Shown here: positions 17,073 to 25,494 of the stretch, in pieces
How positions within the stretch are numbered: position 1 is the first letter of the stretch
How the letters are laid out: each line of letters begins with the position of its first letter
Notes under the pieces: generated by a model
The model's input: the letters and a program-made list of their open reading frames with translations, nothing else
The model's database searches: none
Told to the model about the DNA's origin: nothing
Program-made: the position numbers and the translations under genes
Assembly: GCF_945906775.1 (NCBI RefSeq)
Contig: NZ_CAMDRE010000003.1
Coordinates: 225,488-289,487, forward strand
DNA: 64,000 bases
Source of the DNA: Citrobacter sp. Marseille-Q6884
GTDB taxonomy: Bacteria; Pseudomonadota; Gammaproteobacteria; Enterobacterales; Enterobacteriaceae
Direction: 5' to 3'

Positions 17073-17843
17073 ATGACAAAAAACACCTCACGCTACCCAC
17101 AGCGCGTGCGTAACGAACTACGTTTTCGCGAATTAACCGTGCTGCGCGTTGAGCGTATCGGCCAGGCGTTCCAGCGGATCGTGCTGGGGGGCGAGGCGCT
17201 GGATGGCTTTGTTTCACAAGGTTTTGACGACCACACCAAACTGTTTTTCCCGCAGGCGGGCAGCGTATTTACGCCGCCGGAAGTGACCGACGAAGGCATT
17301 AACTGGGGCGAGGGCGTGCGCCCGGCGACCCGCGACTACACGCCGCTGTACGATGCCGAACGCCACGAGCTGGCTTACGATTTTTATATCCACGATGGCG
17401 GTATTGCCAGCCGCTGGGCGCTGGAAGCCAACATCGGCGATAAGCTGGTGATCGGCGGGCCGCGCGGCTCGCTGGTGGTGCCGGAAGATTACGCCTGGCA
17501 GCTTTATGTCTGTGACGAGTCGGGCATGCCGGCGCTGCGCCGTCGCCTGCTGGGATTACGTCAGCTGCCGGTGACGCCGCAGGTGACGGCCATCGTCACC
17601 GTCGCGGATGCTTCGTATAAAGATTATCTGGCGGATCTCGACGGCTTTAATATCGAATGGGTGGTAGGCCACAACCCGGCGTTCGTCGCCGAGCGGCTGG
17701 CTCAGGTCAAGGTGCCGTCAGAAGATTATTTTATCTGGCTGACCGGAGAAGGCGGCGTGGTGAAATCGCTGCTGGCGCGCTTTGAGGAGCCGAGTATCGA
17801 TCAGCAACTGGTGCGTTCGCAGGCGTACTGGCATAGCAAATAA
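17073..17843 (+). CDS. yqjH: NADPH-dependent ferric-chelate reductase / siderophore-interacting protein
   Basis: A 256-residue flavoprotein of the siderophore-interacting family that reduces ferric siderophores in the cytosol to release iron. The N-terminal FAD-binding barrel includes VERIGQAFQRIVLGG and TRDYTPLY (the RxYT flavin motif), and the C-terminal NADPH-binding half includes GGPRGSLVVP and WLTGEGGVVKSL. Length equals E. coli YqjH. The ATG at 17073 has AAGGCGA upstream. It is divergent from the yqjI fragment and lies under a predicted Fur/YqjI-controlled promoter. Base composition is Klebsiella-like, consistent with chromosomal capture together with the dha genes that follow. Confidence 0.9.
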   Translation: MTKNTSRYPQRVRNELRFRELTVLRVERIGQAFQRIVLGGEALDGFVSQGFDDHTKLFFPQAGSVFTPPEVTDEGINWGEGVRPATRDYTPLYDAERHELAYDFYIHDGGIASRWALEANIGDKLVIGGPRGSLVVPEDYAWQLYVCDESGMPALRRRLLGLRQLPVTPQVTAIVTVADASYKDYLADLDGFNIEWVVGHNPAFVAERLAQVKVPSEDYFIWLTGEGGVVKSLLARFEEPSIDQQLVRSQAYWHSK

Positions 17844-17859
17844 TCGGCAGTGTGGTAAA

Positions 17860-17940
17860 CCCGGATGGCGGCGCGTTGCGCCTTCTCCGGGCTACCTTTC
17901 AATGGTGTTATGTCGCCCCGGTAAGCGCAGCGCCACCGGG
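17860..17940. repeat. REP/BIME-type palindromes between convergent yqjH and dhaK
   Basis: Two REP-like units: CCCGGATGGCGGCGCGTTGC...TCCGGG at 17860-17891, and CGCCCCGGTAAGCGCAGCGC...CCGGG at 17913-17940. Such extragenic palindromes are characteristic of enterobacterial chromosomes and support a chromosomal origin of this segment. They may stabilise both mRNA 3' ends. Confidence 0.7.
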
Positions 17941-17946
17941 TGAGGC

Positions 17947-19596
17947 TTAGCGTTCCGCCAGCGCCTTAAACACCATCGCCACCGCGTGGGCGCCGGGGTC
18001 CATATTGCCGAGCAGGCTCTCGCTATTGAGATAGGAGGCGCGTCCGGCGCCGGCTTTGCTCGACTGGCAGGTGCGATCCGCGCCGGCCTGCGCCGCGGCG
18101 AAAGCGGCCTGCAGATTATCCGGTTCGGCCAGCAGCGCCGCCAGCGCCGGCTGTAGAGCGTCAATCATCGTCCGGTCGCCCTCATCGGCGCCGCCGTAAA
18201 ATTTCATCTGCCCCAGACCGGCGTTCAGCGCTTCCGCCATGCTGGCGCCTTGCTCCAGCTTCTGCCCGGCGGCGGTGAAGAAAATCGACATCAATACGCC
18301 GCTGGAGCCGCCCATCACCACCGTCAGGCGTTCGCCAATTAGCGCGAACAGCGTGGGTAAATCATTGAGCGGCAGTTGCTGGCGTTGCAATAGAGCGGCA
18401 ATCTCACGCGCGCCAGCGGCGAAAGTGGAGCCGGTATCGCCGTCGCCCACTTTGGCGTCAAGCGCGTTGAGATGGGTTTCGAGGCCGGAGAGGGTGCTGG
18501 TCACCTGCGCCACGTAATCGCCCACCTGCGGGTTGGCCGATGGCGTAAAGGCGACGCGTGCGCTGGCGAGCGCGGACGGCATGATATTAACAGCCCGCGG
18601 CTGCACCGGCTTCTGCCAACTGGCGGTTTCGACATCCGACAGCAGCGCCTTTTCAATGCTCTCTTCCAGCACGATAGTGGTCAGCGAGAAGCCTTTCATA
18701 TCCAGCGCCGTTACCAGCGAAGCCGGGCCAATCAACCAGTCAACGCGCGCATGGAGTGGGGTGTTGGCCAGCTCGCGGGTCAGAATCGCCATCTCGGCCA
18801 CCGACACGCCGCCGAGATTATTGAGCATCACCGCCAGGCGGCCGGTTTCAGGTAGGGCGGCGGTCAGCTTCTCTACCATAATCTGCATGATTTCCGCGCT
18901 GTTATGGGTCGCGATCGTCGAGGCTCCCGGTTCGCCGTGGATGCCCATCCCCAGCTCGGCGTGGCCGGGCTGATGGCGCGGCGCGCTTTCCGCTTCCTGC
19001 GGCAGGTGACAGCTGGCCAGCGCCACCCCGATGCTGGCGGTATGGTTGGCGGCGTATTGCGCTTCACGCAGGACGGTGGCGAGGTTGAAGCCGCGCTCGG
19101 CGAAATAACCCGCCACCTTATGCACAAGAATAGTCCCGGCGATACCGCGCGGCTGTTTGTTATCCGGCAGCGAAATATCGTCGCCGACGATCAGCATCTC
19201 TACGTTATAGCCAAGACGGCGCGCTTTCTCCGCCGCGAGGCCGAAGTTAAGCCGATCGCCGGTGTAGTTTTTAACGATCAGCAGACAGCCCGCCTCGCCG
19301 GTCACCGCCTGAATCGCGGTGAGTACCGCATCGACGCTCGGCGAGGCGAACAGATCGCCGCAGACCGCGGCGGTCAGCATGCCTTTACCAATAAAGCCGA
19401 CGTGCGCCGGTTCATGGCCGGAGCCGCCGCCGGAAATCACCGCCACGTTGTTTTTATTCAGATCGCGGCGTACCACTACACGGATCGCCGGGTCGCTCTC
19501 CAGGCGGGCGAGGTTGTTCCACGGGCTGGCAATAATGGTTCCCTCGATCACGTCGTTAACGAGGCTGGCGCGCTGGTTAAAAAAGAATTGAGACAT
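17947..19596 (-). CDS. dhaK: ATP-dependent dihydroxyacetone kinase (single-chain)
   Basis: A 549-residue two-domain kinase that phosphorylates dihydroxyacetone with ATP in the cytosol. The N-terminal K domain has GGGSGHEPAH and GIHGEPG, the region carrying the substrate-binding histidine. The C-terminal L domain (from about residue 355) has KVGDGDTGSTF with the Mg-ATP binding aspartates and GADEGDRTM. It matches the C. freundii single-chain type in length and layout. It lies downstream of dhaM in the same direction, 74 bases away. In Klebsiella this enzyme co-exists with the PTS-dependent DhaKLM. Confidence 0.93.
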   Translation of the reverse strand: MSQFFFNQRASLVNDVIEGTIIASPWNNLARLESDPAIRVVVRRDLNKNNVAVISGGGSGHEPAHVGFIGKGMLTAAVCGDLFASPSVDAVLTAIQAVTGEAGCLLIVKNYTGDRLNFGLAAEKARRLGYNVEMLIVGDDISLPDNKQPRGIAGTILVHKVAGYFAERGFNLATVLREAQYAANHTASIGVALASCHLPQEAESAPRHQPGHAELGMGIHGEPGASTIATHNSAEIMQIMVEKLTAALPETGRLAVMLNNLGGVSVAEMAILTRELANTPLHARVDWLIGPASLVTALDMKGFSLTTIVLEESIEKALLSDVETASWQKPVQPRAVNIMPSALASARVAFTPSANPQVGDYVAQVTSTLSGLETHLNALDAKVGDGDTGSTFAAGAREIAALLQRQQLPLNDLPTLFALIGERLTVVMGGSSGVLMSIFFTAAGQKLEQGASMAEALNAGLGQMKFYGGADEGDRTMIDALQPALAALLAEPDNLQAAFAAAQAGADRTCQSSKAGAGRASYLNSESLLGNMDPGAHAVAMVFKALAER

Positions 19597-19670
19597 AGTG
19601 GTTCCTGATCAGTAAGCGAAAACTCACCCTCCGGAGGCGGGCCCCCGGAGTGGTAACGGTCAAAGTGGAT

Positions 19671-21089
19671 TTAGCGACGAATAAGACGTTGCAGACGCAT
19701 ATCGAGCGTGATGGCTTCGCCAGGCTGAATATCATTCAGCGCTTCGCCCTGCTGGCATAGCCAGGCGATCCCCGCCGCGCGGGCGATAATCGCGCCGTGG
19801 GCCTGTTCGCTGCCGTCGCGCAGGCACAGGCCGGTGACCTTGCTGGCATCCAGTTGGAGTACAGTCGAGGGATAAATATTGTCGGCGATAATAATCGTCG
19901 GCTCACTGGCGAATGGCAGCGTCTCCTTAATACCCTGCAGATGGCGCAGCGTGCGCTGCAGAATATCGTCGACATCGATATAACGGGCCTGCAGATAGGC
20001 GTCATCCAGCTGACGATACTGCTGGCTGAGCTCCATCAGCACTTGATGCCACGCCCATTCCGCCGAGCACTGTTCGGTGAGCAGGCGATCGTTGGCGGCA
20101 TCAAACAGATCTTCATCGTCGAGCAAGGTGTGATGACCGGCGAAGATCGCCGCGATATCGGCGTTAAATTTGTGTTCCGCCAGCTCGGTGAGCGCATTGA
20201 GATCGGCCAGCGTCTGGTCGATCGCCTGGCGCAGGCGCTGCTGCTCGCGGGCGATGTCGGCGGCGGCGGGGAGCGCCGGTTGGATCGGCGCCTGCGGATA
20301 AATCATCGCGGCGCCTTCAACACGCGCAGGTATGGCGGGTTCCGCTGTCGGCTGCGCCTCCGGCGACTCGCCGAAGTTATCGGCGGCCAGCGCCTGAAAC
20401 GCCGCCAGCGCCGCATCGGCGTCCGGACCGCGGGCCAGCAGGCGCAGCTTATCGTGGCGGCGCACCTGTAGCAGAGCGATTTGATTCAGACTGTCCGGGG
20501 TGACGCATTTGCCGTTTTTCTCCAGCACCAGGTCGGCGTTAAAACCCGCCAGCGCGGCGACCAGCTTTGATGCCGGACGCACGTGCAGGCCGTTGTGATT
20601 GTTAATAATGACTGAAACCGATTTAGCATCGCCGTCGTCAGCAAGCGTTGGGGCGGCGGCGTCAGGCGTGTGCGAAGGTAAACCCAGCTGAACCCGCTTG
20701 GCTTCCAGGGCGTTCATGGCATCGGCGATAACTTTGTCGATCCCGGCGCCGGAGGCGGCGCTGACGGTGGCCGCCAGCGTCCCTTCGACCAGCGGCGCGG
20801 CGCACAGCCGCACCTTTGCCGCCATCGCCGGATCGAGCAGATCGAGGGCGGTTTCGGCGCTGAGCAGGGCGCTGCCGATATCCATCATCACCAGAACATG
20901 GTCGGTATCGGCGACGGATTCGATCGCCTCCATGACTTTAATCGGATCGGTGCCGATCGGGCTGTCGGGATCGTCGATCCCGGCGGCGATCGCCAGCTTA
21001 CAGCCATCGTTCATTAACATCTGCCGGGCCAGTTCTCCGACACCTTCGCCCAGCCGGGCGCTATGAGAAACAATAACCAGGTTTACCAT
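19671..21089 (-). CDS. dhaM: PTS-dependent dihydroxyacetone kinase phosphotransferase subunit DhaM
   Basis: A 472-residue multidomain PTS protein that carries phosphate from PEP through EI/HPr to the ADP on DhaL. The order is: an EIIA-mannose-like domain (about 1-130; VIVSHSARLGEGV with the active His near residue 9), an HPr-like domain (about 155-245; NHNGLHVRPASKL with the phosphorylated His), and an EI N-terminal-like domain (about 265-472; EQAHGAIIARAAGIAW with its His). The ATG at 21089 was chosen because it matches the DhaM N-terminus (MVNLVIVSHS). It sits 10 bases after dhaL. Confidence 0.93.
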   Translation of the reverse strand: MVNLVIVSHSARLGEGVGELARQMLMNDGCKLAIAAGIDDPDSPIGTDPIKVMEAIESVADTDHVLVMMDIGSALLSAETALDLLDPAMAAKVRLCAAPLVEGTLAATVSAASGAGIDKVIADAMNALEAKRVQLGLPSHTPDAAAPTLADDGDAKSVSVIINNHNGLHVRPASKLVAALAGFNADLVLEKNGKCVTPDSLNQIALLQVRRHDKLRLLARGPDADAALAAFQALAADNFGESPEAQPTAEPAIPARVEGAAMIYPQAPIQPALPAAADIAREQQRLRQAIDQTLADLNALTELAEHKFNADIAAIFAGHHTLLDDEDLFDAANDRLLTEQCSAEWAWHQVLMELSQQYRQLDDAYLQARYIDVDDILQRTLRHLQGIKETLPFASEPTIIIADNIYPSTVLQLDASKVTGLCLRDGSEQAHGAIIARAAGIAWLCQQGEALNDIQPGEAITLDMRLQRLIRR

Positions 21090-21099
21090 CGCGATTTCC

Positions 21100-21732
21100 T
21101 TACTCTTTGGCGGCGGCAGCCAGCATCTGAACCATAAACAGCACCGAGGTCGCGCCGGGATCCTGATGCCCGATGCTGCGCTCGCCGAGATAGCTGGCGC
21201 GGCCTTTACGCGCCTGCATGGTGATGGTGGCGTGGGCGGCGCGCTCGGCCACTTCGCAGGCGGCATCCAGCGCGGCAGGGATAGACAGATGTTGCTCGCT
21301 GGAATGACGCAGGGATTCCACCACCGGCAGCCAGACGTCGCACATCGTCTTATCGCCCGGCTCCGCTTTACCACGGTTGACGACGCCGTCCGCGCCTTCG
21401 CGGATCATCTGATAAAGCTCGTCGAGGGTCAGGCTCTGATGCGCCTGGGTGACCTGGGCGGCGCGGATAAAGAAGGTGCCGAACAGCGGGCCGCTGGCGC
21501 CGCCGACGTTGGAAAGCAGCGTCATCCCGGTATTCTTGAGAATAAAACCGATGTCTTTATCGGCGATCGACGGCAGCTTTTCGACCACTTTGCTGAAGCC
21601 GCGATGCATATTGAGGCCGTGGTCGGCGTCGCCGATCTCTTTATCAAGGCCGGTGAGAAAATCGCTCTGTTTGGTGAAAATGTCGCCACAGCGGTACAGC
21701 CAGTCGACGATTTGCGTTCTGTTCAGTGACAT
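21100..21732 (-). CDS. dhaL: Dihydroxyacetone kinase ADP-binding subunit DhaL
   Basis: A 210-residue subunit that keeps ADP as a tightly bound cofactor and passes phosphate from DhaM to dihydroxyacetone on DhaK. KEIGDADHGLNMHRGF near residue 30 carries the Mg-binding aspartates; GGASGPLFGT and YLGERSIGHQDPGATS are the nucleotide-binding segments. It is full length. It starts 10 bases after the dhaK stop, in a tight dhaK-dhaL-dhaM operon. Confidence 0.95.
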   Translation of the reverse strand: MSLNRTQIVDWLYRCGDIFTKQSDFLTGLDKEIGDADHGLNMHRGFSKVVEKLPSIADKDIGFILKNTGMTLLSNVGGASGPLFGTFFIRAAQVTQAHQSLTLDELYQMIREGADGVVNRGKAEPGDKTMCDVWLPVVESLRHSSEQHLSIPAALDAACEVAERAAHATITMQARKGRASYLGERSIGHQDPGATSVLFMVQMLAAAAKE

Positions 21733-21742
21733 GTCGTGCTCC

Positions 21743-22813
21743 TTATTTTCCCCAGTTCAGCGCTGGGGTATGGACCGGGGCGTCCCATAACGCCAGTGTG
21801 TCATCATCCGCTTTCAGCAGGGTGATGGAGAAACCCGCCATATCCAGCGAGGTGCAGTAGCTGCCGATGAGGTTGCGTTCAATCACAATGCCGGACGCTT
21901 CGCAGCGCTGGGCAAGGCGGTTGTAAACGCCGTACAGTTCGGAAAGCGGGGTGGCGCCGAGGTTATTGGCCAGCGCGATAACCCGATCGCCGTTTTGCAG
22001 CGCGGTTTTGCTCTGTTTCACTTCCTGCCACGCTCCCTTGACGTTATCCCACTGGCGCAGCGTGCGGCTGTATGCGCCGTTTTCCAGCAGGGTATCGACC
22101 ATCTCATCGACGGTTTGGTCGAGCGAGCTGAAGCGGCGGCGGTCGATACCCGGCTCGCCATGGATGCCGACGCCGAACTCCATCTCATCATCTTTCAGGG
22201 TAAAGGAGGGCTGTCCGGCGGCCGGTACGGTGCAGGCGCCCAGCGCGATGCCAATCGAGTGACCAAGGTTATTTAAACGGCGGCCCAGTTCAGCGCAGGC
22301 TTCCAGCGAGTCGCCGCGTTCGGCGGCGGCGCCGACCAGTTTTTCAATCAGCACGGTATTGGCGACGCCGCGGCGTCCGGCGGTATAGAGGCTGTCTTTT
22401 ACCGCCACGTCGTCATCCACCACGACGGTGGTAACCTTAACGCCACTTTCGTGCAGCAGCTCGGTGGCGGTCTCAAAATTCAGGATGTCGCCGGTATAGT
22501 TTTTGATAATCAGCAGGACGCCTTCGCCGCCGTCAATCTGCATCGCGCATTCGAACATTTTGTCCGGCGTCGGCGAGGTGAAAATTTCCCCCGGACAGGC
22601 GCCGGAGAGCATGCCCTGGCCGATGTAGCCGCAGTGCATCGGTTCGTGTCCGCTGCCGCCGCCGGAGAGCAGCGCCACTTTGCCGGCGACCGGTGCATCA
22701 GCGCGGGTGACATAGACCGGGTCCTGGTGCAGCGTCAGTTCAGGATGCGCCTTCGCCAGGCCGATAAGCTGTTCACTCAGTACATCTTCCACACGGTTAA
22801 TCAGTTTTTTCAT
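21743..22813 (-). CDS. dhaK: Dihydroxyacetone kinase substrate-binding subunit DhaK
   Basis: A 356-residue subunit that binds dihydroxyacetone covalently through a histidine (hemiaminal). Visible family segments are SGGGSGHEPMHCGYIG (about 51-66), VKNYTGD, and FGVGIHGEPGIDRR (about 215-228), which contains the substrate histidine region. It is the first gene of the minus-strand dhaKLM operon. Its promoter region carries a pair of the palindromes described at 22919-22964. In E. coli, DhaK and DhaL also act as corepressor and coactivator of DhaR; that may apply here but is inference. Confidence 0.95.
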   Translation of the reverse strand: MKKLINRVEDVLSEQLIGLAKAHPELTLHQDPVYVTRADAPVAGKVALLSGGGSGHEPMHCGYIGQGMLSGACPGEIFTSPTPDKMFECAMQIDGGEGVLLIIKNYTGDILNFETATELLHESGVKVTTVVVDDDVAVKDSLYTAGRRGVANTVLIEKLVGAAAERGDSLEACAELGRRLNNLGHSIGIALGACTVPAAGQPSFTLKDDEMEFGVGIHGEPGIDRRRFSSLDQTVDEMVDTLLENGAYSRTLRQWDNVKGAWQEVKQSKTALQNGDRVIALANNLGATPLSELYGVYNRLAQRCEASGIVIERNLIGSYCTSLDMAGFSITLLKADDDTLALWDAPVHTPALNWGK

Positions 22814-22918
22814 TGTTTATGCTCCGTAGGGTAGGGGGAGGTCGCCTGTCTATAAGGGTAGCCCGGCGATGTAGTGATTCTGGCTGAGCGGGCGCAAAAT
22901 AAAATGCCGTCAAAATTG

Positions 22919-22964
22919 GTTCCATAACGGAACGTAGAAAAGAATTTTTGTTCCTTTATGGAAC
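22919..22964. promoter_or_regulatory. Paired palindromes, candidate DhaR sites (dhaK side, first half-regulon)
   Basis: GTTCCATAACGGAAC (22919-22933) and GTTCCTTTATGGAAC (22950-22964), both perfect GTTCC-N5-GGAAC, 31 bp apart start to start, i.e. three helical turns. They lie about 110-150 bp before the dhaK start. The rest of the 555-bp region 22814-23368 contains the second pair (23172-23218) and presumably two divergent promoters that I cannot place with confidence. Confidence 0.65.
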
Positions 22965-23171
22965 ATTAATTGCCGATAAACAGGAGAAATGCGAGCCAGC
23001 GCTAATAATTTGTCCGTTTTTTTCTGCTATCAGAAATGGGGCAAGGATGATTTTTTTCGCCATTGTGCCGCATTGAGGCGATTTTCTGCGTTAAAGAGGG
23101 GAGACGATAGCGGCTTTTTTGCCAAAATGATCCGATCGCGATCGCAATCCCATCGCTTTCTCAGTCACATT

Positions 23172-23218
23172 GTTTCAATGTGAAACGCATTATTTTTTTA
23201 TCTGTTTCAGAACAGAAC
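23172..23218. promoter_or_regulatory. Paired palindromes, candidate DhaR sites (dhaD side, first half-regulon)
   Basis: GTTTCAATGTGAAAC (23172-23186) and GTTTCAGAACAGAAC (23204-23218), 32 bp apart, upstream of dhaD. They have the same architecture as the dhaK-side pair, with Y at the fourth base and R at the matching position. Confidence 0.65.
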
Positions 23219-23368
23219 AAAAAAGGGAAAATTTTTTTCGCCGCGGCTCGCCCTACAGTGGATGCATCGCTCCGGCAGCGTGGCTGTAAGCGCCATTGAT
23301 ATCAGGCGCCGCGGCATGACGGCCTGGGCTCACGTGTCAACATACGCACTTATTTGAGGGTGAAAGGA

Positions 23369-24466
23369 ATGCTAAAAGTTATTCAATCTCCAGCCAAATA
23401 TCTCCAGGGACCTGATGCCGCCATGCTGTTTGGCGAATACGCTAAAAACCTGGCCGACAGCTTTTTTGTTATCGCCGATGACTTCGTGATGAAGTTGGCG
23501 GGCGACAAAGTATTGAACGGCCTGCATAGCCACAATATTAGCTGCCATGCGGAACGGTTTAACGGCGAGTGCAGCCATGCGGAAATCAACCGCCTGATCG
23601 CCATTCTTAAGCAGCACGGCTGCCGCGGCGTGGTGGGTATCGGCGGCGGGAAAACCCTCGATACAGCGAAGGCGATCGGCTATTACCAGAAGCTGCCGGT
23701 GGTGGTGATCCCGACAATTGCCTCAACCGATGCGCCGACCAGCGCGCTGTCGGTTATCTACACCGAGGCGGGCGAGTTTGAAGAGTATCTGATCTACCCG
23801 AAAAACCCGGATATGGTGGTGATGGACACGGCGATTATCGCCAAAGCGCCGGTACGCTTGCTGGTGGCCGGGATGGGCGATGCGCTCTCCACCTGGTTTG
23901 AAGCCAAGGCCTGCTTCGATGCGCGAGCCACCAGCATGGCGGGCGGGCAGTCCACGGCGGCGGCCTTGAGCCTGGCGCGCCTGTGCTATGATACGCTGCT
24001 GGCGGAAGGCGAAAAAGCACGCCTGGCGGCTCAGGCTGGAGTGGTGACCGATGCGCTGGAGCGTATTGTCGAAGCCAACACCTATCTGAGCGGTATCGGT
24101 TTTGAGAGCAGCGGCCTGGCCGGCGCGCACGCGATTCACAACGGTTTCACCATCCTTGAAGAGTGCCACCATCTGTATCACGGCGAAAAAGTCGCTTTCG
24201 GCACCCTGGCGCAGCTGGTACTGCAAAATAGCCCGCTGGAAGAGATCGAAACCGTGATGGGCTTCTGTGAAAAAGTCGGCCTGCCGATCACCCTTGCCCA
24301 GATGGGCGTGAAAGAGGGTATCGAAAGCAAAATCCACGCGGTGGCGAAAGCCACCTGCGCGGAAGGCGAAACCATCCACAATATGCCGTTCCCGGTCACC
24401 GCGGATAGCGTCTACGCCGCCATCCTTACCGCGGACCTGCTTGGGCAGCAGTGGCTGGCGCGTTAA
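23369..24466 (+). CDS. dhaD: Glycerol dehydrogenase DhaD (first copy)
   Basis: A 365-residue NAD-dependent group III (iron/zinc-type) dehydrogenase that oxidises glycerol to dihydroxyacetone. The NAD-binding loop is GIGGGKTLDTAK (about 92-103), PTIASTDAPTSALSV follows, and the metal-ligand histidines lie in HAIHNGFT and HHLYHGEKVAFG (about 255-280). The ATG at 23369 (GAAAGGA before it) fits the known N-terminus MLKVIQSP. It is divergent from dhaKLM. It differs from the second copy (25495) at scattered residues, for example LFGEYAKNLADS versus LFGQYAKNLADS, so it is a homologue from another strain rather than a recent tandem copy. Confidence 0.93.
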   Translation: MLKVIQSPAKYLQGPDAAMLFGEYAKNLADSFFVIADDFVMKLAGDKVLNGLHSHNISCHAERFNGECSHAEINRLIAILKQHGCRGVVGIGGGKTLDTAKAIGYYQKLPVVVIPTIASTDAPTSALSVIYTEAGEFEEYLIYPKNPDMVVMDTAIIAKAPVRLLVAGMGDALSTWFEAKACFDARATSMAGGQSTAAALSLARLCYDTLLAEGEKARLAAQAGVVTDALERIVEANTYLSGIGFESSGLAGAHAIHNGFTILEECHHLYHGEKVAFGTLAQLVLQNSPLEEIETVMGFCEKVGLPITLAQMGVKEGIESKIHAVAKATCAEGETIHNMPFPVTADSVYAAILTADLLGQQWLAR

Positions 24467-24513
24467 GTCTTTCACAAGGTTCTATGCCGCGGCGCATTGC
24501 GGCATCAACTCCT

Positions 24514-24542
24514 CCCTCCGGCAGCCGCTGCCGGAGGGTTTT
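24514..24542 (+). terminator. Terminator after first dhaD
   Basis: An 11-bp stem CCCTCCGGCAG / CTGCCGGAGGG with a CCG loop followed by TTTT. It is a strong hairpin placed 48 bases after the stop. Confidence 0.85.
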
Positions 24543-24579
24543 GTCGTTTTAACTGTGTTAACTCCAGCGGAAAAGGGAT

Positions 24580-24732
24580 ATGACAGCTCAGACTCAGGGT
24601 GCGGAAAATGAAGTTTCAGCCGTTATCAGCCAGTCGTGGCATCGCTGCAGCAAATTTATGCAGCGTGAAACCTGGCAGGCGCCGCATCAGGCGCAGGGGC
24701 TGACCTTTGAATCGATCTGCCGTCGCAAATAA
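24580..24732 (+). pseudogene. dhaR: 5' fragment of dhaR (first half-regulon)
   Basis: Fifty codons from ATG at 24580 (MTAQTQGAENEV...LTFESICRRK), parallel to the start of the intact dhaR at 26682 and highly similar from about residue 20. It stops at 24727-24729, where the sequence switches to the antisense of another dhaK; the TAA at 24730 is supplied by the join. The sensor, AAA+ and DNA-binding domains are all lost, so it is non-functional. Confidence 0.9.
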
Positions 24733-24934
24733 ACCCAACGTGCGCGGGTTCGTGTCCTGAACCGCCGCCGGAGATCACCGCCACGTTATTTTTGTTAAGG
24801 TCGCGGCGAACCACGATGCGAATGGCCGGATCGCTCTCCAGACGCGCCAGGTTATTCCACGGGCTGGTGATAATTGTACCGTCGATCACGTCGCTAACGA
24901 GATGGGTGCGTTGATTAAAAAAGAATTGAGACAT
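24728..24934 (-). pseudogene. dhaK: 5' fragment of ATP-dependent dhaK (second, Citrobacter-like source)
   Basis: The first 69 codons of a single-chain dihydroxyacetone kinase from ATG at 24934 (MSQFFFNQRTHLVSDVI) to GHEPAHVGFI, where it meets the dhaR fragment. It is clearly homologous to the N-terminus of the intact kinase at 19596 but diverged at many codons. Only part of the K domain remains, without the substrate histidine, so the product would be inactive. Confidence 0.9.
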
Positions 24935-25046
24935 AACGGCTCCTCGAGGTTGAGTGTAAGACAAACCCCCGAATGCATGTTCATGGTGCGGAGGCGATAG
25001 AGAGATTCTGGCGAAGTCAGCATGGAAAAAAACAACACGAAAATGA

Positions 25047-25092
25047 GTTTCATTACGAAACGTGATTGCTGTTTTTTGTTCCGAAATGAAAC
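25047..25092. promoter_or_regulatory. Paired palindromes, candidate DhaR sites (dhaK' side, second half-regulon)
   Basis: GTTTCATTACGAAAC (25047-25061) and GTTCCGAAATGAAAC (25078-25092), 31 bp apart. The position relative to dhaK' matches the first half-regulon even though the surrounding sequence has diverged, which argues for selection on the motif. The 560-bp region 24935-25494 holds nothing else I can identify apart from the second pair. Confidence 0.65.
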
Positions 25093-25299
25093 TTAATTAG
25101 GCGAGAAATCATCACAAAGCGAACTCGCTCGACTTTTTCCTCCTGCGATCAGAGCAGGCCACACGGCGCAGTCAGTCTTTTTTGCGGGGCTTTACCCAGG
25201 ATGGCGCGTAATTGGGGAAATTTATCATCGTGTTTGTCGGTAATTTCGCGGTAACGGAACGGATCGAGATCGCAAATCTCATTATTTTTGTGGTTAAGC

Positions 25300-25346
25300 G
25301 TTCCAATATGAAACGCATGTCATTTTTATCTGTTCCATATCAGAAC
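25300..25346. promoter_or_regulatory. Paired palindromes, candidate DhaR sites (dhaD side, second half-regulon)
   Basis: GTTCCAATATGAAAC (25300-25314) and GTTCCATATCAGAAC (25332-25346), 32 bp apart, upstream of the second dhaD. The spacing equals that of the first dhaD pair. Confidence 0.65.
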
Positions 25347-25494
25347 AAAATGACGAAAGATTTTTTTGTACACGCCTCGCCATACAGTTATTACATCGCT
25401 CCGGTACGTCCGCTTTCGCCGTCAACATCAGGCTAAACGGGTTAACGCCAGGGCTCACCATGTAAAAACATGTACTTATTTGAGGATGAAAGGA

